The notes under the pieces are model-generated. The model saw only the letters and a program-made list of their open reading frames with translations, had not been told where the DNA came from and ran no database searches. DNA of 64,000 bases from NCBI GenBank assembly GCA_033557465.1, contig CM066039.1, positions 399,237,440 through 399,301,439 of the forward strand, in the 5' to 3' direction. The DNA is from Ichthyophis bannanicus. Taxonomy: Eukaryota > Chordata > Amphibia > Gymnophiona > Ichthyophiidae. Of the stretch, positions 21,598-32,799 are shown piece after piece (positions within the stretch are counted from its first letter, which is position 1; every line of letters starts with the position of its first letter). A program made the position numbers and the translations under genes.

Positions 21598-22753
21598 TTT
21601 TCCTCTGCCTTTAACCTTCCTTGTGATCCCTGTTCTATTATCTTATTGCTTATACTCTGTCCTTTTGCCTTTAACCTTCCCTCGTGACCCCTGTTCTATT
21701 ATTTTACTGCTTATAGTCTGTCCTTTTGCCTTTAACCTTCCCTCGTGACCCCTCTTCTATTATTTTACTGCTTATAGTCTGTCCTTTTGCCTTTAACCTT
21801 CCCTCGTGACCCTTCTATTATTTTACTGCTTATAGTCTGTCCTTTTGCCTTTAACCTTCCCTCGTGACCCCTCTTCTATTATTTTACTGCTTATAGTCTG
21901 TCCTTTTGCCTTTAACCTTCCCTCGTGACCCCTCTTCTATTATTTTACTGCTTATAGTCTGTCCTTTTGCCTTTAAGCTTCCCTCGTGACCCCTCTTCTA
22001 TTATTCTACTGCTTATAGTCTGTCCTTTTGCCTTTAACCTTCCCTCGTGACCCCTCTTCTATTATTTTATTGCTTATAGTCTGTCCTTTTGCCTTTAACC
22101 TTCCCTTGTGACCCCTCTTCTATTATCTTATTGCTTATAGTCTGTCCTTTTGCCTTTAACCTTCCCTCATGACCCCTCTTCTATTATTTTACTGCTTATA
22201 GTCTGTCCTTTTGCCTTTAACCTTCCCTCGTGACCCCTCTTCTATTATTTTACTGCTTATAGTCTGTCCTTTTGCCTTTAACCTTCCCTCGTGATCCCTG
22301 TTCTATTATCTTATTGCTTATAGTCTGTCCTTTTGCCTTTAACCTTCCCTCATGACCCCTGTTCTATTATTTTACTGCTTATAGTCTGTCCTTTTGCCTT
22401 TAACCTTCCCTCGTGACCCCTCTTCTATTATTTTACTGCTTATAGTCTGTCCTTTTGCCTTTAACCTTCCCTCGTGACCCCTGTTCTATTATTTTACTGC
22501 TTATAGTCTGTCCTTTTGCCTTTAACCTTCCCTCGTGACCCCTCTTCTATTATTTTACTGCTTATAGTCTGTCCTTTTGCCTTTAACCTTCCCTCGTGAC
22601 CCCTCTTCTATTATTTTACTGCTTATAGTCTGTCCTTTTGCCTTTAACCTTCCCTCGTGACCCCTCTTCTATTATTTTACTGCTTATAGTCTGTCCTTTT
22701 GCCTTTAACCTTCCCTCGTGACCCCTCTTCTATTATTTTACTGCTTATAGTCT
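21598..22753 (+). repeat. 61-bp tandem repeat, 19 units
   Basis: Units begin GTCCTTTTGCCTTTAACC and contain TTCCCTCGTGACCCC and TATTATTTTACTGCTTATAG. Starts step by 61 bp (21,659; 21,720; 21,781; 21,839; 21,900; 21,961 and on to 22,693), with one 58-bp unit at 21,781 lacking 3 bp. The first unit, 21,598-21,658, is the most diverged and retains L2 C-terminal codons, so the array grew from the L2 ORF end/3' UTR. Confidence 0.95.
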
Positions 22754-22981
22754 GTCCTTTTCTCCCTGTCCTTTTCCTTCTCTTTTTTTTTTAAATTATT
22801 GTCACTTTATTTTTCCTTTCTTAATTTATATATTTTATATATTTTTATTTATACTTTTTTTTATTGTAAACCACCCCGATGTAATGGGTGGCGGTATATC
22901 AAGTATTTTTAAGCAATAAACAATAAGTAATGCATTGATGAGACTAAGGGAATCGGCCACTAGGAATAGATGAAGTTAAGT

Positions 22982-23275
22982 TGGAGTGGAGGAGTGGCCT
23001 AGTGGTTGGGGCAAGGTACTTCAGGCCAGAATGTCGGGGGTTCAAATCCCACTAGAGGACAGCAACCTTGGGCCGGAAGGACTGGGGTTTCTAGTCCCAC
23101 CGGTGCTCCTTGTGGTCTTGGGCAAGCCACTTAACCCTCCATAGCCCATGTTCCCTGTAAAATAGTTATCTCCAAGTTATAATGCCCTGTTCAATGTAAT
23201 TTCAGTTTGTTCAATGTAAACCGCACTGATGCAGAATAGCGCGGTATATAAGAAAATGTAAATAAATAAATAAAG
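22982..23275 (+). mobile_element. CORE-type SINE
   Basis: Full-length copy with tRNA-like head (GGAGTGGCCTAGTGGTTGGG, GGGTTCAAATCCCAC), CORE block, and tail GTAAACCGCACTGATGCAGA...GCGCGGTATATAAG with an AAATAAATAAATAAAG end. It separates the plus L2 from the resumed minus L2. Confidence 0.9.
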
Positions 23276-23658
23276 AAGGTGTCAGATGACTTAAGGACAC
23301 CCAGAGAGCTGAGGATTTAGTAGGTTAAGGCAGAGAAAATTGTCGAGAAGACATTGTGAAATGCTAGCTAAACAGTCATTGAGGGGGGTAAGATCCTGAG
23401 AGGAAGGCTTGGTATGATGAACCAAAAGAATATCATCTGCATAACAATGAAAAGAAATATCATGTTGTTGAATTATAAGCAGCAAGGGAGTCAGGAAAAT
23501 ATTAAACAATAAGGGGGCCAAGATAGAACTCTGAGGGGACCCCACATTGGAAGGAAACATAGAAACCTGATAGCAGAAAAAGATCACATGGCCTATCTAG
23601 TCTGCCTTTCTATATCAACCACTACAACAGTCCTCTTTTTTTCCTTTAGAAATCCTCT

Positions 23659-25476
23659 GTGTTTGTCTCAAGCATTTTGAATTCAGATACTGTCCTCATC
23701 TCTACCACCTCCACTGGGAGACTATTCCAAGCAAAAACGCGAAATAAAGACCTTTTCAAGTACATTCGTAGCAAAAAACCTGTGAGAGAGTCAGTTGGTC
23801 CATTAGATGATAAAGGGGTTAAAGGAGCACTAAGAGGCGACAAGGCGATAGCGGAGAGACTGAATGAATTCTTTGCTTTGGTCTTTACTGAGGAAGATGT
23901 AGGGATGTTACCCATGAATGAAGTGGTATTTAAAGGTGCGGAAGAATTGAAGGAAATATCGATACATCGGGAAGATGTCTTACAACTATTAGATAAACTG
24001 AAAAGTAGCAAATCACCTGGGCCGGATGGTATACATCCAAGGGTGTTGAAAGAACTGAAATATGAGATTGCAGAACTGCTATCAGTAATCTGTGAACTCT
24101 CATTAAAATCATCTCTAATACTTGAAGATTGGAGGATCGCCAATGTAACACCAATTTTTAAAAAGGGTTCCAGGGGTGATCCGGGAAACTACAGACAGGT
24201 GAGCCTGACGTCAGTACCGGGAAAAAAGGTAGAAACCATCATAAAGAATAAAATTACTCAGCATGTAGATAGTCACAACCTAATGGGAGACAGCCAACAT
24301 GGCTTTAGACAAGGAAGATCTTGTCTTACTAATCTGTTATGTTTTTTTGAAGGAGTGAATAAACAGGTGGACAAAGGTGAGTCGGTTGATATTGTGTATC
24401 TGGACTTTCAGAAAGCCTTTGACAAGGTCCCTCATCAGAGACTTTTGGCAAAACTAAAGAGTCATGGGATAGGAGGCAATGTACTATTGTGGATCAGGAA
24501 CTGGTTAAAAGATAGAAAGCAGAGGGTAGAGCTAAATGGCCAATTTTCCCAATGGAGAAAGGTGAATAGTGGTGTCCCCAGGGATCTGTGCTGGGTCCGC
24601 TGCTTTTTGACATATTCATAAATGACCTGGAAAGTGGAATAACGAGTGAGGTTATCAAATTTGCGGATGACACAAAACTATTTAAAGTTGTTAAAACCCA
24701 AGAGGATTGTGAAAAAATTGCAAGAGGATCTTGATAAATTGGAAGACTGGGCATCAAAATGGCAGATGAAATTTAATGTGGACAAGTGCAAGGTTATGCA
24801 CCTAGGGAAGAACAACCCAAACTATGGTTACACGATGCAAGGTTCCACATTAGGAACCACCACCCAGGAAAAAGATTTAGGCGTCATTGTGGATACCATG
24901 TTAAAACCCTCGACCCAGTGTGCAGCCGCGGCCAAGAGAGCAAATAGAATGCTAGGTATGATAAGGAAAGAAATGGAAAATAAAACAAAAGATATTATAA
25001 TGCCTCTATATCGTTCCATGGTGAGACCGCACCTTGAATATTGTGTGCAATTCTGGTCGCCGTATCTTAAAAAGGATATAGAGATTTTAGAAAAGGTACA
25101 GAGAAGAGCCACCAAAATGGTAAAGGGGATGGAAGGATACTCCTATGAAGAAAGGCTAAAAAGGTTAGGGCTCTTTAACCTGGAAAAGAGACGGCTGAGG
25201 GGAGATATGATAGAAGTCTATAAATTAATGAACGGAGTGGAACGGGTAAACGTAGATCGATTGTTTACCTTATCAGAATATAGAAAGACTAGGGGATATG
25301 CAATGAAGCTACAGGGTAAACTATTTAAGACTAATAAAAGAAAATATTTTTTCACTCAACGTCTAATCAAACTCTGGAATTTGTTTCCGGAGGATGTAGT
25401 AAAGGCTGTTAGTGTAGCTGGGTTTAAAAAAGGTTTGGACAAGTTCCTGGAGGAAAGGTCCATAAACCATTATTAA
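23659..25476 (+). pseudogene. CR1-B reverse transcriptase, one main frameshift
   Basis: Frame 1 (lineage B sequence from about 23,731 to 24,621) holds KSSKSPGPDGIHPRVLKEL, WRIANVTPIFKKGSRGDPGN, DSQHGFRQGRSCLTNLL and IVYLDFQKAFDKVPHQRL (motif A). The register changes at the PQGSVLGP block (here 'SGVPRDLCWVRC', consistent with a lost base). Frame 2 (24,646-25,476) holds the thumb and C-terminal region: [59 protein letters not shown], ending [10 protein letters not shown]. The motif C box near 24,660 reads F-ADDTK in frame with part 2. The first 24 codons of frame 1 are antisense CR1-A, not part of the protein. Confidence 0.8.
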
Positions 25477-25652
25477 TAAGTGACCGAAGATATCAATGCT
25501 TGACCCAGTACAAGCATTGTAGATACTTGTGTCTCTTGGGGAAACTGCTAGGTACATATGACCTAGATTGGCCACTGTTGGAAACAGAATACTGGGCTTG
25601 ATGGACCTTGGTCTGACCCAGTATGGCATATCTTATGTTCTTATGTTCTTAT
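23731..25652 (+). mobile_element. CR1 LINE, lineage B, inserted in CR1-A
   Basis: A 5'-truncated CR1-B running from the linker (TRNKDLFKYIRSKKPVRES) through RT to a 3' end with TTATGTTCTTATGTTCTTAT. It has one of the longer near-open RTs in the window, broken by a small frameshift near 24,590. Removing it rejoins the flanking CR1-A. Confidence 0.9.
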
Positions 25653-27668
25653 CTACCTCTCTTTCTGTAAAGAAATATTTCTGCATATTACTCCTGAGTC
25701 TATCCTCTTTCACCCTTACCCTATGTCCCCTTCTAACAGAGTTTGCTTTCAATCGAAAGAGGCTCTCCTCCTCTGCATGTATTCAATTTAGGTATTTAAA
25801 TGTCTAAGTCTTATCACCTCTATCCTGCCTCTCTTCTAAAGTATACATATTAAGCTCCTTAGGTCTGTGCTCATATGCTTTATTACAAAAATCACTAGCC
25901 ATTTTAGTAACCACCCTCTGCACCGCCTCCAATTTGTTTATATCCTATAGAAGGCACAGTCTCCAGAATTGCACACAATACTCCAAATGAGGTCGCACCA
26001 AAGACTTATATAGAGGCACTATCATCTCCTTTCTTCTGCTAGCCATTCCTTTCCCTATGCACCCAAGCATCCTTCTAGCCTTCGCCGTTGCCTTTTCTAT
26101 TTGTTTAGCTACATTAAGATCATCAGACACAATTACACTTAGGTTCCGCTCTTCTTTTGTGGACAGAAGTACTTCACCCCCTATAGAATATTGCTTCCTT
26201 GGATTGCTGCAGCCCAAATGCATTACCTTGCATTTTTTAACATTAAATCTTAGCTGCCAAATTCTAGACCATTCTTCAAGCTTAGCTAGATCCCTCCTCA
26301 TGTTATCTACACCTTCCTGGGTGTCTACTCTGTTGCAGATTTGTTATCACCTGCAAAGAGGCAAACCTTACCCGACAGACCTTCCACAATATCACTAACA
26401 AAGATGTTAAAAAGAATCGGACCAAGGACAGATCGGACCACTGATAACCTCCTTCTCCTCAGAGTGAGCTTCATTTACTTGTATCCTTTGTCACCTCCCA
26501 CTCAACCGATTTCTAACCCAAGCAGTAACTTTAGGGTACTCAGTTTGTTTATAAGCCATCTGTGCAGAATGGTGCCAAAGGCTTTACTGAAATCTAAATA
26601 CACCACATCTAGGGCTCTCCCTCAGTCCAACTCCCTGGTCACCCAGTCAAAGAAATCAATCAGATTTGTCTGACAAGACCTGTCTCTGGTGAATCCATGC
26701 TGCCTCAGGTCCGGTAATCCATTGGATTCCAGAAACCTCACTATTTTCTCTTTCAGCAGCATTAACAATAATTTACTCACCACAGAGGTTAGACTAACCA
26801 GCCTGTAGTTTTCAACATCCTTACTTCCGCTTTTGTGTAAAGGGACCATATGTGCCTCTCTCCAGTCTTCTGACACCACTCCCGACTCCAAAGAGGCATT
26901 GAAATGATCGGTCAGTGGAGCTGCTAGAACGTCCCTAAGTTCCCTCAGTATTCTCGGGTGTATCCCATCTGGTCCCATCCCTTTGTCTACTTTAAGTTTA
27001 GCTAGTTCCTCACGAACACAGTCTTCTGAAAATCATTTAAGATGCCCCTCCCTTCTGTTCCTGTTTGTGAGTGTTTTCTGAGGTTCTGCTCCTGTTTTTT
27101 CATCTGTGAACACAGAACAGAAATATTTGTTAAGCAGTTCTCATCAGCTTCTACAGATTCCTCCTCTTCACCCTTGAGTCTGACAATACCACTTTTGCCC
27201 TTCCTGTTCTCACTAACATCTGAAAAATGTCTTATCCCCCCATTTTATTGCATTGGCTATTTCTTCCTCTTTTTGAATCTTTGCTTTCCTGACTACTTTG
27301 CTATCTTCTCTACGTTTTTCCAAATATAGATGCCTGTCTTCCTCTCTCTGTGATCTCTTGTATTTCATGAAGGCCTCCCTCTTTTTCTTCACCTTTTCGG
27401 CTACTTCTTTTAAAAACCATTTTAACAAAAAGGTTGGTTGCCCTAAATTATCCCCTTTCAGTTTTGCCCACTGTTTTTCAACATCCCCAAGCTGTTTCCA
27501 TCCCGCTAACGACTCCTTGAGGTAGTGGCCCATCTTGGCAAAGTTTGTTTTCCTAAAGTCTAAGACCCTCGCTTTTGAATGGATTTTATCAGCTGTAGTC
27601 CTAATATTGTGCCATGGACTCCAGTTCGTCAATGTTACAAGAAAAAAATGACAAGACTTTAAACATAG

Positions 27669-28245
27669 TGTCACCAGCAGTGGCTGGACTGAGGCGTAGG
27701 CAGCCAGTCACACTGCTGGGCCTGACCTTTCTTTATGAAAAGGAGTAGTTGAGACTGAGTGGTCAGGTTTAAGAAGGATTTTATTCCCCTCCCGGTGTTT
27801 TGGATTTTCAAAAACAGTACAAAACACAAGAACTCAAAATGTAGCCGTGCTTCTGGCAAACTGAAGGTGAAAACAAAACACAGCTTCTCGCTTGAACAAA
27901 AACAGGAATAATAATAAACAGAATCCAAATGAAAATGCTGACAGTCTCTTCTGTGCTCATTCAGCTCTCTACAAGGCACTCTTGTCTTTAGCTAGCGCAG
28001 CGAACTTATATCAGCCATTAACAAAGAGCAATCCATGTCCTCAATACAGGGATTTAAGCTACTTGGTTCTGTAATCATTGGTTCTTCAACCACATTATTT
28101 TCTCGAGGGCAGAAAGTTTGAAACCTCCTCAAATCAGTCTCTGAACTCTCATCACAGCCCTCTCCACAATAAGGCAGGTAGTTATCAGACAGCTTGTAAA
28201 AGCAGGATGGAGAAACAGCTCTGTTTAAACCTGCTGATGATTTCT
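27669..28245 (-). repeat. Candidate solo LTR
   Basis: On the minus strand this block begins TGTAGAAATCATCAGC and ends CCACTGCTGGTGACA, i.e. TG...CA ends. It has an AATAAA (complement at about 27,777) roughly 110 bp from its 3' end. It has no ORF and matches none of the other families here. I could not see a matching target duplication, so this is a suggestion. Confidence 0.35.
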
Positions 28246-28514
28246 ACAGTCAGTTGGATCACCTTTCTTTAGTATTGGTATAAACACAGATCTTTTTCCA
28301 GTCAGTTGGCCATGATATTATCTTCCAAATGTCCTGGCACAGCCTTGTAAGTATGATAACAGCTGCATCCAATTGTAATACTTCAATGGGAATACCATCA
28401 ATGCATGGTGCTTTGTTCTTTAATGCTTTCAATACTGCTTCGACTTTCATCATCAATGGTTCCTGGTCATAAGGCACAGGTTGAAACGGCTGTTGGTCCA
28501 CTTGATCTTTATGG

Positions 28515-28800
28515 TATAATTTTTTATATTTTTATTTTTTTTATACTGCGCTATTTAGAATCAGTGTGGTTTACATGTATACTAACAGGTACTTTTTATT
28601 CCCTTGTCCCCGAAGGGCTCACAATCTAAGTGTACCTCAGGCAATGGAGGGTTAAGTGGCTTGCCCAAGGCCACAAGGAGTGGCCATGGGACTAGAGACC
28701 CCAGTCCCTCCGGCCTGAAGCTGCTTGTCCCCATGCAGGAATTGAACCTCCGGCCTTCCGGCCTGAGGTAACCTGTCCCAACCACTGAGCCACTCCTCCC
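28515..28800 (-). mobile_element. SINE variant (CORE type)
   Basis: Same architecture as the other SINEs but a divergent subfamily: the body has GCTCACAATCTAAGTGTACC, and the head complement reads GGAGGAGTGGCTCAGTGGTT and GGTTCAATTCC. A sister copy is at 43,822. Confidence 0.8.
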
Positions 28801-28811
28801 TCTGTATATAT

Positions 28812-29037
28812 GTATGTAGAAACATAGAAACATGATGACAGAAAAAGACCACATGGCCTATCTAGTCTGTCCTTCCATATCAACAACTACAACAGTCCAC
28901 TTTTTACCTTTAGAGATCCTCTGTGTTGGTCCCATGCTTTTTTGAATTCAGTTACTGTCCTCATCTCTACCACCTCCACTGGGAGACTATTCCATGGATC
29001 CACTACTCTTTCCGTAAAGAAATATTTCCGCATATCA
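28812..29037 (-). mobile_element. CR1-A 3' end fragment
   Basis: The last ~225 bp of lineage A (AAACATAGAAACATGATGAC ... GTAAAGAAATATTTCCGCA). It encodes only the RT C-terminus (MRKYFFTERVVDPWNSLPVEVV) and is 5'-truncated into RTE sequence at TCATATGTAATAATG. Confidence 0.85.
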
Positions 29038-30027
29038 TATGTAATAATGACTCTGTATATTCTTTCCACCTTTTCTTGATCTTCTCAGCGTCATTCAACA
29101 CGGATTCTTGAGCATCTTGTAACATTCCAATTCAAGGCTGGAATTTTCTCTTTAACTCTCGTAGCTTTAGAAAAGCCGATCTTGTTCTTACTCTAATAGT
29201 TTTTGATTCTATTTCCTTGCATGCATCATTGTAGAATTTCTCCTTGTCTTGTTGAAAATCTCTGTTGAGTTCTGTGATTGCCTCGCTTTCTCCTCTGGCT
29301 TTAGCTTCTCTGCGTTTCTAGGCAGATTTCAGAGTTTCTTCAGTCATCCATTTTGACAGTTTTTGCTTTTTCACCTTTTGTAGAGATTTCTCACTTTATC
29401 CAAGCACAACTTTCTTGATGTCATCCATAACTCTTCTGGTGCTCTGTCATTTGTATCCAAATGTATCCCCCAACCGCTTTGACCAGGTGAAAAGCGGGAT
29501 ATAAATGCAGCTAAATAAATATATAAAAGCAGCAAATCGATTTCACAGGCACTCTTTAAATTCCAATGGTGTAATCTCAATGTCATATTTTGCTACATTC
29601 ATGAATGGCTTGCTGTTTTGCAGTTTTAGCTTGAGATTGCATACTAGTAGTTGGTAATCTGTACCACAGCTCCAGGCTTTGTCTTTGTTGATGTTATTGA
29701 GCTTTTCCATCGTCAACTTCCACAGATGTAGTCAATTTGATTTTTGTACAATCCACTGGGTGAAGTCCATGTGTACAGTCACTGTTTGTATTGCTGGAAG
29801 AAGGTGTTTGAGATGAATAGATCATTGGTCTTGCAGACTTATATCAGTCTTTCTCCAGCTTCATTTCTGTTTCCGTCCATATTTTCCAACCAATTTGCCT
29901 TCTTTGTTGCCATCTTTTGCATTCCAGTCACCCTTGACTATCAGGATGTCCTGTTTGCATATTCTGTAAATTTCAGCTTGTACTTGATTATTAGCACTTT
30001 ATATAGTCTGCTAGAGTGACCCTTTCA

Positions 30028-30430
30028 TAAATTATGTTTAAGAACATAAGACATGCCATACTGGGTCAGACAAAGGTTCCATTAAGCCCAGTATCCTATT
30101 TCTAATAGTGGTCAATCCAGGTCACAAGTACCAGTGGGTAAGCAGTGGATTTCCCCATTCCTCTTTAATAGTGGTTTATGGACTTTTCCTCCAGGAATTT
30201 ATCCAAGCCTCTTTTAAATCCAGCTACACTAACAGCTTCTACTACATCCTCTGGTAACGAATTCCAGAGTTTGATTATGCATTGGGTGAAAAAAATATTT
30301 TCTCCGATTAATTTTAAATGTGCTACATTGTAGCTTTATTGCATGTCCCCTAGTCTTTCCACTTTTTGAAGGAGTAAACCACCATTCTACATTTACCTAT
30401 TCTACTTCATTATTTTATAGACTACTACCA
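30028..30430 (-). mobile_element. CR1-B 3' end fragment
   Basis: AAGAACATAAGACATGCCAT begins the antisense CR1-B 3' end. The similarity continues through the degraded TTGATTATGCATTGGGTGAA region and ends near 30,430, beside L1-like sequence. More diverged from the other B copies than they are from each other. Confidence 0.75.
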
Positions 30431-31204
30431 CTAATCATTTTTAAAGCACTACAAGCATCACATGATGCAGTGAACTCAGCAGGACATGGTTCTCTGAGCT
30501 CCGGGGCTCCCTACCTCAAAATCACTAAAAAATGGTATAGAGAATCGACCTGACCATTTCCAAACATACCGGTGGACAAATGAAAGAGCCTTCTATGTAG
30601 TGGGAATCAAGCGATAGAGTCCATAACATCTAAAGTGACTCGGAATGACTGGCAAGAGCAGATCAAAGCCCGTGAGTCTAAAATGGCAGAGATTCCCTCA
30701 GTGAGTCCGAGGAGGGCCATGGCGAATGGTAATCTGGTAGAAGAGATGACAACCGCTGTTGTCAAAGCACTCGACAGCCAATTTCAGGGTCTGGAAGATC
30801 ATATGGCCCAGATCTCCCAAGCAGTGACAGAATTCCAAGACTGCATGTGGAGGGCCTGGAACAGCGGGTATCCAACCTAGAAGATGTGGCACTGGAAACT
30901 CTGGGAGTCCTCAAAAAACTGGAGGCCAAGCTAAATGACTTGAAAATCAGAGGCCGCCACAAAAATCTTAGAATTGTGGGCATTGCTGAATCTATTGCAG
31001 AGAGAGGACTACGAACTTTTTTAGACACTTGGCTCCCTGCTCAGCTACAGCTCGGCAATCTGCAAGGTAAAATGCTGGTTGAGTGCGCCCATCACTTAGG
31101 CCCCTTGAGAGAGGGAGAAAACAGGTCCCAGGTGACAATTGCCCACTTTTACAATTACATACACAAAGAAGTGATTTTACAGGCCAAATTTATCTCCAGA
31201 AAGC
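30431..31204 (+). mobile_element. L1-like LINE fragment with ORF1
   Basis: Non-coding lead-in followed by an L1-type ORF1 in the plus direction, ending abruptly at about 31,204 where antisense CR1-A ORF1 begins (CCTTTACCCTCAACAGGGAG). No ORF2 is present. Confidence 0.6.
30635..31204 (+). pseudogene. L1-like ORF1 (coiled coil plus RNA-binding part)
   Basis: Two overlapping frames (30,635-30,880; 30,847 to about 31,204) give an ORF1-like protein: an N-terminal linker, a coiled coil (VKALDSQFQGLEDHMAQIS, then LEQRVSNLEDVALETLGVLK), an RRM-like start (RGRHKNLRIVGIAESI), LLVECAHHLGPLREGEN and VTIAHFYNYIHKEVILQAKF. These follow the order of L1 ORF1 (Transposase_22 family) proteins. A frameshift near 30,850 and loss of the C-terminal domain make it non-functional. 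Confidence 0.65.
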
Positions 31205-31213
31205 TTCTCTGCC

Positions 31214-31684
31214 TCAGCCTTTACCCTCAACAGGGAGGATTGAAGAGAACACCGCCTGCACCCCTATCTGCTTCGCCCTCTGTCCCAGAGCCATGAAGTC
31301 ATTCTTGATATGCTCAGAGGGATACTTGGCAGTATCATTTGTGCCAACATGGATGAGCAATATCGGGTAACAGATAGACTTGATGAGTCTCAGCAAATTC
31401 TCCATAACATCTTGGATTTTGGCACCTGGCAGACAGCATACCTCTTTGGACATCAAGTCTGGTTGGTAGATGGATGCCTCAGTACTCATCAGAAGAGAGT
31501 CATCAACCACCACCACTACCCTTCGCTTCCTAGTGGTCACTAAATCTGCAACTTTGGGGTGCTCGAGCTCTGGTTCTTTCCTTTCCTGGGTTGCCTCCAC
31601 TTCCAGGGCTGCATAATGGTTCTTCAATTCAAGGGCTTGAGAAGTTGGATTGGTGATTCTGCAGCCCTGGTGACTCATGTCCAA
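31214..31684 (-). pseudogene. CR1-A ORF1 esterase fragment
   Basis: 156 codons of the ORF1 C-terminal region: MSHQGCRITNPTSQALELKN, the nucleophile block VVVDDSLLMSTEA (G of GDS replaced by D), and LLIHVGTNDTAKYPSEHIK with the GxND block. It ends at VFSSILPVEGKG, truncated by the junction with L1. The upstream CxxC/coiled-coil part is frameshifted (31,759-31,980). Confidence 0.75.
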
Positions 31685-32134
31685 CCTTCATCTTTCTGTA
31701 GGCTCCCATCTTCACCTCTGCTTGAGAGCTTGGATGTTTCAAGAAGCATCTCATCAATCTACCTCTCATTGTCTTGAATGCTCATCCGCCTTGTCACCTC
31801 TTCTCTGAGCTCCTCCCCATTTCCTGAGAAGAACCAGTCCTTCAACTGGCATTGGGATCTCTGTCTGGACAGAGGCAGAAGCTGTAATGGGGGCAACTGC
31901 TTTGGCAATATGATTTTTCCCAGCCATTGTTCAGTTGGTGGAGCTTTAGTACCTGTTAAAGTAAAAGCGAAACCTACCAAAGTACCAGCCTGTTTCTCAG
32001 CTGTCCTCTCAAAGAAAAAGCAGTTTCCTAATTTAAGTATGTTCTAAACATGCTGTTCTAAGTCCCTGTGTGTAGTTAATTGGGGAGGGCCCTATAAAAC
32101 AAGAATGCTTACATGGGGTGAGTGGGAACTGGAG

Positions 32135-32537
32135 CGAGTAGGTAAGGAACTAACACCGAATGAGGTGTCAGTGGCTTCAAAGAGCTGAGAAAGAGAAACT
32201 AACAGCAAAAGTTTAAACCTACACTATTAAAAACCCCAAATATTTCCCCTTTTGAAATAAAGCACCAAAAAGACGATTTTTTTCTAAAAATGTCTACCAA
32301 AACCCTTTTAAGAGCTCTGAGGCAGAAAGCTAGTAATTAAAAGCCTCACACTCTTACTTTGCTTTGAAATGGAGAGATCCTGTTAGGAGTGCCTTGGAAG
32401 ATTCTGAAGACTTTTATGCATTCGTCAGTTATTTCACAGGGTAATCAAGCCACTAACTCCTGATGAGCCGTAAGTGGCTTCAAAGAGCTGAGAAAGAGAA
32501 ACTAACAGCAGAGTTTTAAACCTATATCACTAAAAAC
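32135..32537 (-). repeat. ~300-bp tandem monomers of CR1-A 5' UTR (left part)
   Basis: The word CTTCAAAGAGCTGAGAAAGA starts at 32,175 and 32,478 (period 303). Each unit also has CCAAATATTTCCCCTTTTGA, CTTTTAAGAGCTCTGAGGCA and GGAGAGATCCTGTTAGGAGT. The second unit is cut at CACTAAAAAC by the DIRS end. Confidence 0.85.
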
Positions 32538-32735
32538 ATAGTTACTCACTTGTAACAGGTATTCTCCAGGGACACCAAGAATCAGTCCTCACATATGGGT
32601 GACATCAGCGCCAATGGAGCCCATATGGAAGCATCTCCCCAGCTTTCAAAGAAAGCCTTTGGGAGATGCCACCATGCATGTGTGGTCTTCTTTCTGCCCA
32701 AGGGTGCCATCTTGCTCAGCCAGGTGGCATAGCTA
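32538..32735 (-). repeat. DIRS inverted terminal repeat, 3' side
   Basis: Starts AGTTACTCACTTGTAACAGG and includes CCAGCTTTCAAAGAAAGCCT and CAAGGGTGCCATCTTGCTCA. Its inverted partner is at about 43,040-43,236. Confidence 0.85.
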
Positions 32736-32799
32736 GGACGGTAGTAAAAAATAAAATAAAGTAGGGAGGCAACTCCTAGGGGAGGAGGGAGGGTTGTGA

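Larger units (their letters stand above)
20062..22925 (+). mobile_element. L2 LINE (plus) with internal insertions and a 61-bp array
   Basis: RT palm at 20,070-20,410 ([47 protein letters not shown]). It is interrupted at 20,414-20,645 by an antisense L2-tail element, resumes at 20,646 (VQDNCLSLVSSWLSTN), and the C-terminal region lies at 20,982-21,413 (MDFCNSVYAGIPQ, LLQHLHWLPVNFWFQFKILI). A second tail insertion (21,414-21,585) is flanked by AAGAC. Coding sequence then resumes in register (KTHLFSSAFNLP) and passes into a tandem array. The 3' end is GTAAACCACCCCGATGTAAT...GGTGGCGGTATATCAAG near 22,870. Confidence 0.8.
19299..23548 (-). mobile_element. L2-like LINE (minus), split by plus-strand L2 and a SINE
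   Basis: The 3' end at the left (TTGATAGACCGCCCTTCAAG ... AAAGTGGTGTACAACAG) and antisense RT C-terminus (19,566-19,985 on the minus strand: LVITRLDYCNVIYLGLSL, FHFLARALWNSLPSTI) are followed by 3.2 kb of inserted material. Antisense RT palm then resumes at 23,276-23,548 (SILAPLLFNIFLTPL, FHCYADDILLVHH). The two parts together cover the RT C-terminal half, so I treat them as one interrupted element. Confidence 0.65.
23552..27612 (-). mobile_element. CR1 LINE, lineage A, split by CR1-B
   Basis: The 3' end (23,552-23,730) stops at TGGGAGACTATTCCA and the body resumes at about 25,653 with TCTTTCTGTAAAGAAATATT, the expected next part. It continues to the linker/endonuclease near 27,612. On the minus strand the readable pieces are 26,301-25,945 (RT C-terminus) and 26,978-26,622 (DGIHPRILRELRDVL, QHGFTRDRSCQTNLIDFF). 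The RT palm between them is degraded, with a deletion around the F-ADD box near 26,340. Confidence 0.85.
28255..30020 (-). mobile_element. RTE-like LINE, split by SINE and CR1-A 3' end
   Basis: 28,501-28,259 (minus) encodes an RTE-type RT start: EPLMMKVEAVLKALKNKAPC, DGIPIEVLQLDAAVIILTRL, CQDIWKIISWPTDWKKI. Upstream parts resume at 29,040-30,020, including an endonuclease-end block readable as TWTSPSGLYKNQIDYI near 29,750. The order matches one minus-strand element interrupted by inserts at 28,515-29,037. Many frame breaks are present. Confidence 0.65.

Noticed and set aside
21598..22753. Regular repeat that might suggest a CRISPR array
   Set aside because: Units are uniform 61-bp tandem repeats with no unique spacers, in a vertebrate L2 context.
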